DNA of 64,000 bases, from assembly GCA_016838825.1 (NCBI GenBank), contig JAEHKU010000003.1, positions 1,707-65,706 on the forward strand, given 5' to 3'. Shown piece by piece: positions 58,388 through 64,000 of this stretch (positions within the stretch are counted from its first letter, which is position 1; the number at the start of each line of letters is the position of its first letter). A program made the translations under genes and the position numbers. Source of the DNA: Nitrosopumilales archaeon. GTDB taxonomy: Archaea > Thermoproteota > Nitrososphaeria > Nitrososphaerales > Nitrosopumilaceae. Under the pieces are notes generated by a model. It made no database searches. It was not told where the DNA came from and saw only the letters and a list, made by a program, of their open reading frames with translations.

Positions 58388-59044
58388 TTGATTACCGAGT
58401 CTCAACTAATTGAAATGATAAAGGAGGCAAAGAATGGTAAGAAGAAACGCAAATTTAAAGAATCTTTGGAGATGATCATGGTATTCAAAGATATAGACGT
58501 TAAAAAGGGCTTTGCTGTAAATGAAATAGTAGAACTTCCCAAAAAATTAGGCAGTCCAGCTGCAGTATGTGTTATGGCATCAGGTGATTTAGGACTTAAA
58601 GCAAAAAACGCAAAAGCAGACAAAGTAATTGATGAAGGTGGATTAAAACAAATGACTGCCAACAAAAGGGAATCGAGAAAACTCATAAACAATTATGATT
58701 TTTTCCTTGCTGACACGAAACTAATGCCCGTAGTTGGTAAATTGCTTGGCCAATTGTTAGGCCCACGAGGAAAAATGCCAACCCCGGTTCCTTTCAACGC
58801 TCCAATTGAATCAATATTAGAAAGATTTAGATCATCAGTTCGAATTAGGGTAAGAAATTCTCTTTCATTATCATGTAATATTGGTGATGAATCTATGACA
58901 GACCAAGATTTGGCAGCAAACGCAAATACTATTGTAAGTACAATTGAAAAAAAATTACCGAATGGCGAAAAAAATATTAAAAAAATTATGGTAAAAACAA
59001 CGATGGGAAAGATAGTAAGTCCACCAAAGATACAGAGTAAATAA
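58388..59044 (+). CDS. rpl1: 50S ribosomal protein L1 (uL1)
   Basis: Binds 23S rRNA at the L1 stalk and, in archaea, its own mRNA. The 218 residues include FKESLEMIMVFKDIDVKKGFAVN, VGKLLGQLLGPRGKMPTPVPF and RVRNSLSLSCNIGDE. The start is TTG at 58388 (MITESQLIEMIKEAK). L10 follows by 1 base. Confidence 0.95.
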   Translation: MITESQLIEMIKEAKNGKKKRKFKESLEMIMVFKDIDVKKGFAVNEIVELPKKLGSPAAVCVMASGDLGLKAKNAKADKVIDEGGLKQMTANKRESRKLINNYDFFLADTKLMPVVGKLLGQLLGPRGKMPTPVPFNAPIESILERFRSSVRIRVRNSLSLSCNIGDESMTDQDLAANANTIVSTIEKKLPNGEKNIKKIMVKTTMGKIVSPPKIQSK

Positions 59045-59045
59045 T

Positions 59046-59912
59046 ATGCACCAAAACAGAACCAAGTATCCAAAAAAGAAGTCACAGATGTATCAGCAAC
59101 TGCAAGAACTGCCAAAAAAGTACAGTGTAATAGCCCTAATACGAATGGAGAAGGTGAGGGCTTCACAGTTATTACCCTTAAGGAAAAAATTCAAGGGGCA
59201 AGTTGAAATTGTTAGCATAAAAAACAAAGTTGCAAAAAAGGCTTTGGAGAGACTTGAGATTCCTGGAATTAAAAAAATGGCAGAAAATCTCATAGGTCAG
59301 TGTATTTTCATGTTTACAAATATGACTCCTTTCAAGTTGAACATAATTCTTGGAAAAAACAAAATAATGCTTCCAGCTAGAGCAGGAGATCAAGCAAGTC
59401 ATGACGTATTAATTAAAGCAAAAAATACTGGAATTGCTCCAGGCCCAATCCTTACAGATTTCAAAGAAGCCGGAATTCCAACAAAAATCGATCAAGGTAC
59501 TGTTTGGATAATGAGAGACACCGTTCCAGTAAAAAAGGGTGAAGTGATTTCTGAGAAACTTGCTACTTTACTTGGTAAACTTGACATCAAGCCTGTGGAG
59601 GCAAGTATTTCACTTTATTCAGCGTTAGAAGAAGGCCATCTATTTGAAAAAGATGAGCTAGCAATAGACGTAGAAAAATACCGAAATGATTTTGCACAAG
59701 CACACCAGCAAGCAGTTTCTCTGTCAATTGAGTCAGCATATGTTAATTCAGAAAATATTACACAAATTCTAGCTAAGGCAGCACAAAATACAAGATCATT
59801 GTCAATTGAAGTAGGATATCTCACAGATGAAACAAAAGAATTAGTTTTACAGAAGGCAAATACACAAGCATCAACACTTGTAAGAAAGACTAAAGATTAC
59901 AAACCAACATAA
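59046..59912 (+). CDS. rpl10: 50S ribosomal protein L10/P0 (uL10), lacking the acidic C-terminal tail
   Basis: Base of the ribosomal stalk that carries L12 dimers. 288 residues with TKYPKKKSQMYQQLQELPKKY, QVEIVSIKNKVAKKALERL, ARAGDQASHDVLIKAKNTGIAPGP and L12-binding helices near the C-terminus. Archaeal P0 usually ends in a charged tail with GLxxLFG, as L12 does; this one stops at VRKTKDYKPT. Preceded by L1. Confidence 0.95.
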   Translation: MHQNRTKYPKKKSQMYQQLQELPKKYSVIALIRMEKVRASQLLPLRKKFKGQVEIVSIKNKVAKKALERLEIPGIKKMAENLIGQCIFMFTNMTPFKLNIILGKNKIMLPARAGDQASHDVLIKAKNTGIAPGPILTDFKEAGIPTKIDQGTVWIMRDTVPVKKGEVISEKLATLLGKLDIKPVEASISLYSALEEGHLFEKDELAIDVEKYRNDFAQAHQQAVSLSIESAYVNSENITQILAKAAQNTRSLSIEVGYLTDETKELVLQKANTQASTLVRKTKDYKPT

Positions 59913-59943
59913 TTTTAGTTAATTCCGATAGAAATCTATTACT

Positions 59944-60576
59944 TCAAGTTTTCTCTCTTGCCCGTGGTAGGTTCCAATTATATTTCATTGCTACAAGTCT
60001 TAGAATTGTAGTAATGCAAATTCCCATTATAGTAGCAAGATATAACTCAATACCAGCGACTAATAGAAAATAAAAAATGGTAACACCTGCAAAACTCGCT
60101 GAAGCATAAAGCTCTTTTACAAATACTATAGGGACTTGGTTCACAAAAACATCTCGTAATATTCCACCACCTACTGCGGTAAGCATGCCTGCCATAGCTA
60201 TTGCTAAAAAGTTTAGGCCGAACATATGATAAGCAAAAGTAGCACCTATTATTGTGAAGACTCCTAGTCCTATTGCATCAAATTTTAAAAACAAATTCCA
60301 ATGCTTTTGAATTCGTGAATACAAAAGAAATATGACTATTCCAGTAATTACAGTGACCGTGATGTAATAAGGATCGGAGATTGAGTTAGGAGGAAATCTT
60401 CCCAATATTACATCTCGTATGGTTCCTCCAGCTATACCTGTTATTGTTGCCAAAATAACAATACCAACAATATCTGCTTTTTTTTCTATTGCTTTGAAAG
60501 CGCCTGTTACTGCAAATGCCATAGTACCAAAAAGATCCAGAAAGTAAAGTAATGTGTCAGCTGTAAAGTCTACCAA
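59944..60576 (-). CDS. TRIC-type (UPF0126/YadS) membrane channel protein
   Basis: Integral membrane protein of 210 residues with seven hydrophobic segments and the two inverted UPF0126/TRIC repeats: GTMAFAVTGAFKAIEKKADIVG ... GGTIRDVILGRFPP and AGMLTAVGGGILRDVFVNQVP. The duplicated G-GG-x-RDV motif is the family hallmark. TRIC members conduct K+ or other small solutes; the archaeal substrate is unknown. It sits between L10 and L12. Confidence 0.9.
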   Translation of the reverse strand: MVDFTADTLLYFLDLFGTMAFAVTGAFKAIEKKADIVGIVILATITGIAGGTIRDVILGRFPPNSISDPYYITVTVITGIVIFLLYSRIQKHWNLFLKFDAIGLGVFTIIGATFAYHMFGLNFLAIAMAGMLTAVGGGILRDVFVNQVPIVFVKELYASASFAGVTIFYFLLVAGIELYLATIMGICITTILRLVAMKYNWNLPRAREKT

Positions 60577-60655
60577 TCCAAATAATATCAGAATAGGTAG
60601 TAATTAATTTTAAAATATAAAAAAATGGTAACCAGATTAATTTAAGATTAGTTAT

Positions 60656-60973
60656 TTATCCAAACAAAGAAGAAAGACCTTCCATTGCTTGTTCTTCTGA
60701 TTTTCCGCCAGGAGTTTCAATATCCTTTTTGTCTTTCTTTTCCTTACCGCCTTCTGATGCTGATTCTTCTTGTGTAGCAGCAGGAGCGGCAGCTACTATG
60801 GGTGCGGCCTTTATTGCTTCATCAATATTAACATCTTGAAGAGCTGCTACTAGTGCCTTTACTTGTGCATCATTTACTTCAGTACCTGAAGCTTTGATTA
60901 TTTTACTTACATTTTCTTCATTGATCTCTTTCTTTTGTTTATGAAGGATCAGTGCAGCATACACATATTCCAT
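60656..60973 (-). CDS. rpl12: 50S ribosomal protein L12 (P1-type, acidic)
   Basis: Acidic stalk protein of 105 residues: helical dimerisation domain (about 1-58, [21 protein letters not shown] and [17 protein letters not shown]), an Ala-rich hinge and the C-terminal acidic tail [14 protein letters not shown] that recruits GTPase factors. In most archaea it follows L10 on the same strand; here it is on the opposite strand, separated by the TRIC-like gene. Confidence 0.95.
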   Translation of the reverse strand: MEYVYAALILHKQKKEINEENVSKIIKASGTEVNDAQVKALVAALQDVNIDEAIKAAPIVAAAPAATQEESASEGGKEKKDKKDIETPGGKSEEQAMEGLSSLFG

Positions 60974-61060
60974 AGTATTCGGTTTTCCCTGAAGCTATAA
61001 TATAAAACTATGGAGAACAATCTCTTGAAAATTAATTCATTTTCGTATTTTAACTCAGAG

Positions 61061-61561
61061 CTACGTAAGGATTTTTAGACCCCTGCAAACGGCATACAAG
61101 TTTCTTTTTAGATTCTTATCAAATAGAGTCTCCATCCTTTGCTTGAGAATTCTCTTTGCTTGATCTCGTTGATCACCTTCTGGTAAGGACAGAACATTGT
61201 TAATGTGATCCGGAATAGATTCACGTATCCAACCATCTATGATTGAATAAGATGCCTTTGGAATTATGTATATAGAATTAACATCTAAGACGTCCGTAAA
61301 GTTTTCGTGCTCAACACGATAAATTAGGGCGAAGACGCAATTATCTGGTGTAAGTTCCTTTAAGATCTGTTCTGACCGTGGACCAGCTTTTCCTTGTGCT
61401 ATTTTATTTTTTAAACCAACGGGATTTATCATTAGACCATTCACACCGATTTTAGATCCGTCAATACCAGTTATTACTCCTATGATTATGTTATTGTATT
61501 CACCATCAGCTTTTGAAGCGAAAATATAATCTCCTTCTTTAATTCTTTTTTTACCAAACAT
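61061..61561 (-). CDS. conserved hypothetical protein, 166 aa
   Basis: Soluble protein of 166 residues. The N-terminal part (about 8-60) is beta-rich and resembles a small barrel (EGDYIFASKADGEYNNIIIG, then VNGLMINPVGLKNKI). A C-terminal helical part follows (about 100-160, DHINNVLSLPEGDQRDQAKR). No Cys motif except one near the end. It is divergent from AlaS, which starts 77 bases away, and upstream of L12 on the same strand. Function not assigned. Confidence 0.68.
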   Translation of the reverse strand: MFGKKRIKEGDYIFASKADGEYNNIIIGVITGIDGSKIGVNGLMINPVGLKNKIAQGKAGPRSEQILKELTPDNCVFALIYRVEHENFTDVLDVNSIYIIPKASYSIIDGWIRESIPDHINNVLSLPEGDQRDQAKRILKQRMETLFDKNLKRNLYAVCRGLKILT

Positions 61562-61637
61562 ATTGAGTTTTTCTCATTACTGTATTAATCTCTTCTTTCC
61601 AGAATGCTTAATATCATTGATCAGGAATCTTTCAAAA

Positions 61638-64000
61638 GTGGATAAGGAACAGATTCTTGCAAGATTTTCTGCTGAACCTGAAAGGTATTTCAAGGTAGCA
61701 TTATTTGAAAAAGAAGGATTCATACGAAAATCATGTAAGACTTGCAAGCAATTTTTTTGGACTCTAGATGATAATCATTCTCATTGTCCTGTTCATGCTG
61801 AGGACACCTATTCATTTATAGGAAATCCTCCTACACAGAAAAGATTTGACTACACTCAAGCATGGAAGGAAGTTGAGTCGTTCTTTGTAAAAAACGGGCA
61901 CACCTCTGTGAATAGATACCCTGTGGTTTGTAGATGGCGTGACGATTTGTATTTTACAATTGCATCCATTGTTGATTTTCAAAGAGTCATGGGTTCCCAA
62001 GTTGTCTTTGAGTTTCCTGCCAATCCATTAGTGGTACCGCAAATATGTCTTAGATTCAAAGATTTGGAAAATGTTGGCGTTACAGGAAGACACTTTTCAA
62101 GTTTTTGTATGATTGGACAACATTCCATTCCAAATTCTGATGGATACTGGAAGGATCAGTGTATTGATTTGGATTTTAGATTACTAACAGAACAATTTGG
62201 AATAAAGAAAGAGGAAGTAATCTTTGTAGAGGACGTTTGGGAAGGAGGAGGTTCATTTGGTTCTTCATTAGAGTTTTTTGTAAAAGGAGTTGAGCTTGGA
62301 AATGCTGTTTTTACGGAATTTCAGGGAGAGATTGGCAAACATACTGAACTTGATCAAAAAATTATCGACATGGGTGCAGGTTTAGAAAGATTTGCCTGGA
62401 TTACGATGGGGACTCCAACTGCATATGATTGCTGTTTTGGTCCTATAACTAATCAGTTGATACAAAAAGTTGGAATTGATGCTGATTCTAATTTGCTGAC
62501 ACAATACTATACAGCAATTGCCAAAAGTACTGGAACCATAGATGACATTTTTGTTGCAAGGAAACATGCGATAGAACAAGCTGGGCTAACAGAGGAACAG
62601 GTTAATCGAATCATCACTCCACTTGAAGGAATTTACTTGATTGCTGATCACATTAGAACACTAATCTTTGCAATATCGGATGGAGCTCTACCTAGTAATG
62701 TTGGTGGAGGATATAACCTTCGTATGATTCTCCGAAGGATTATTGGAACGATGGACAGACTCAATTTGAAATTTGACATGGACGAGATCATTGACACACA
62801 AATTGATTATTTGAAAAACACATACCCTGAACTTGAGGAAACCAGAGAGGATGTGAAAAAAATCATTTCCATAGAATCAGACAGATATCAGAACTCTAAA
62901 TCTAGGATGCAGAAAATTGTTGGTAGAATAAAGGATCCATCCGTCGATGACTTGATTAGATTATACGAGTCTGATGGTGTGACTCCCGATTATCTGAAGG
63001 AAACTAACGTAATATCAGAGATTCCCTCTGAATTTTATTCCAAACTATCCGAATTACACCAATCTGCAAAAAAGAAGGGGCAGGTACAACTCCCCTTGGA
63101 AGGTCTTCCTGAAACTGAATTACTCTATTATGGTGACGACCCGAAAGAGTTTGATGCCAAGGTTCTCAAGTCTTTTGATAAGTATGTGGTTCTAGATAGG
63201 ACCTCATTCTATGCAAGAGGTGGAGGACAGGAACCAGACCATGGAACAATAGCTGGTTTCAATGTAGTTGATGTAAACAAGCATGGCGGAATAGTAGTCC
63301 ATGAGATTAGTGGTGGAATTCCAAAGGAAGGAGAAACTGTTCCCTGTGTTTTGGACTCTAAAAGAAGAGATGGAGTAACAAAACATCACACCAGTACTCA
63401 TATCCTCAACTCTTCATCTAGAATCGTTCTAGGATCATGGGTTTGGCAACACTCTGCATTCAAGGAGGTTGACCACGCAAGACTGGACATTACACATCAT
63501 TCTGCTTTAACTAAGGATGAAGAAAGAAAAATTGAGGATCTTGCAAACGCCAAGGTCAAAGAGAATATTCCGGTAACGATTGAGAACTTTGACAGAGGAA
63601 TTGCAGAACAGAAATATGGATTTAGAATTTATCAGGGAGGAATTGTTCCAGTAAAGTCTGTTAGAATTGTGTCAATAGAGGACTTTGATGTTGAAGCATG
63701 TGGTGGAACACACACCAAAACAACAAAAGAGGTTGAGCTAATCAAAATTGAAAGAACAAAGCGAATTCAAGATGGAGTTGTACGAATTGAGTTTAAAGCT
63801 GGAGATGCAGCTAAAGATTATGTCAAGCAACATGCATCTGATTTGGAGAAACAATCAGCTGAGCTTGCAGCAAAAGAACAAAAAGACAAGCTTAGAGACC
63901 AAAGGAAAGCTGAAGCTAGAGAAAAGATTCAAGCTTTACTTGAACAAATTTTAACGGCTCCAATGGGTACAAGTCAAGTCGATGAAATCCAAGTTCATAC
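61638..64000 (+). CDS. alaS: alanyl-tRNA synthetase (C-terminus beyond window)
   Basis: Charges tRNA-Ala with alanine. About 787 codons are visible. The start is a GTG at 61638 (MDKEQILARFSAEPERYFKV); a TTG at 61617 adds seven residues. The archaeal-type N-terminal insertion has a Cys/His cluster (KSCKTCKQFFWTLDDNHSHC). The catalytic core follows (RWRDDLYFTIASIVDFQRVM and GAGLERFAWITMG). The editing domain has HHTSTHILNSSSR-like and CGGTHTKTT Zn-binding sequence. The dimerisation/C-Ala region is cut off. Confidence 0.96.
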   Translation, partial: MDKEQILARFSAEPERYFKVALFEKEGFIRKSCKTCKQFFWTLDDNHSHCPVHAEDTYSFIGNPPTQKRFDYTQAWKEVESFFVKNGHTSVNRYPVVCRWRDDLYFTIASIVDFQRVMGSQVVFEFPANPLVVPQICLRFKDLENVGVTGRHFSSFCMIGQHSIPNSDGYWKDQCIDLDFRLLTEQFGIKKEEVIFVEDVWEGGGSFGSSLEFFVKGVELGNAVFTEFQGEIGKHTELDQKIIDMGAGLERFAWITMGTPTAYDCCFGPITNQLIQKVGIDADSNLLTQYYTAIAKSTGTIDDIFVARKHAIEQAGLTEEQVNRIITPLEGIYLIADHIRTLIFAISDGALPSNVGGGYNLRMILRRIIGTMDRLNLKFDMDEIIDTQIDYLKNTYPELEETREDVKKIISIESDRYQNSKSRMQKIVGRIKDPSVDDLIRLYESDGVTPDYLKETNVISEIPSEFYSKLSELHQSAKKKGQVQLPLEGLPETELLYYGDDPKEFDAKVLKSFDKYVVLDRTSFYARGGGQEPDHGTIAGFNVVDVNKHGGIVVHEISGGIPKEGETVPCVLDSKRRDGVTKHHTSTHILNSSSRIVLGSWVWQHSAFKEVDHARLDITHHSALTKDEERKIEDLANAKVKENIPVTIENFDRGIAEQKYGFRIYQGGIVPVKSVRIVSIEDFDVEACGGTHTKTTKEVELIKIERTKRIQDGVVRIEFKAGDAAKDYVKQHASDLEKQSAELAAKEQKDKLRDQRKAEAREKIQALLEQILTAPMGTSQVDEIQVH

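Noticed and set aside
58693-59166. Minus-strand 157-residue frame spanning the L1-L10 junction
   Set aside because: Shadow: both plus-strand ribosomal genes are unambiguous and cover the whole stretch.
1-64000. Insertion sequences, prophage, rRNA or defence islands
   Set aside because: No transposase, integrase, phage structural gene, restriction-modification, Cas or rRNA sequence was recognised on either strand.

Overview
The window reads as chromosomal DNA of an ammonia-oxidising archaeon (Nitrososphaerota/Thaumarchaeota), most likely a marine Nitrosopumilus-like lineage. It is AT-rich and very gene-dense, with no intergenic gap over 300 bases. Its information-processing genes are archaeal: exosome Rrp4/Rrp41/Rrp42 with SBDS, prefoldin alpha and beta, Rpo3, Cbf5, Nob1, EndA, Spt5, SecE and archaeal-type ribosomal proteins. 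It also has lineage-typical traits: secreted proteins ending in a WWSNGQI-type repeat, an ATP-type PEP carboxykinase, F420 synthesis (CofE), many TTG starts and box-A promoters about 25 bases upstream of the start codon, which suggests leaderless mRNAs. The genus assignment is inference; no rRNA is present.

Layout. 1-5 kb: ABC ATPase (cut by the window edge), PRC-barrel protein, lineage-specific unknowns, a TPR protein and a secreted repeat protein. 4.6-5 kb: two very small genes, one metallothionein-like. 5-11 kb: glutamine synthetase, tRNA-Glu, SIMPL protein, an orphan PLD-like protein, EndA, L10e, tRNA-Gly. 11-18.5 kb: cation/proton antiporter, a 35-residue zinc-finger-like protein behind an inverted repeat, a coiled-coil protein, a processive glycosyltransferase and a rhodanese/ferredoxin operon. 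18.6-27 kb: NAD kinase-Nob1; then XPF nuclease, prefoldin beta, Pcc1, L37Ae, Rrp42, Rrp41, Rrp4 and SBDS on the minus strand, divergent from Rpo3-L18e-L13-S9-nucleotidyltransferase. 27-31 kb: two complete isopropylmalate dehydratase-family enzymes. 31-39.8 kb: CofE, unknowns, 2-oxoacid:ferredoxin oxidoreductase, hydroxyacid dehydrogenase and an FAD oxidoreductase. 39.8-40.5 kb: an intron-containing tRNA-Ser with a partial copy of its 3' end about 0.63 kb away, bracketing one gene. 41-47.3 kb: the distal half of the spc ribosomal operon with SecY, adenylate kinase, EMC3/DUF106, Cmk and Cbf5. 47.3-54.5 kb: ArgF, FtsY, prefoldin alpha, superoxide dismutase, subtilase, PEP carboxykinase. 54.6-61 kb: L32e-L19e, methyltransferase and DtdA, SecE-Spt5-L11, an Lrp regulator, L1-L10, a TRIC-like channel, L12. 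61-64 kb: an unknown gene and AlaS (cut by the window edge).

How it fits together. Most genes serve translation, RNA turnover and protein export: SecY, SecE, FtsY and EMC3 for membrane insertion; exosome, SBDS, Nob1 and EndA for RNA maturation. Metabolic genes cover ammonia assimilation, branched-chain or lysine amino acid synthesis, arginine synthesis, ferredoxin-linked 2-oxoacid chemistry and gluconeogenesis. I saw no transposon, CRISPR array or clear defence island. The most notable points are tiny Cys-rich genes, a putative attachment-site pair at tRNA-Ser, a perfect 27-bp triplication inside rpl13, an FtsY with a long C-terminal tail, an EndA without the usual His, an orphan PLD-like domain without its His, and rearranged ribosomal operons.
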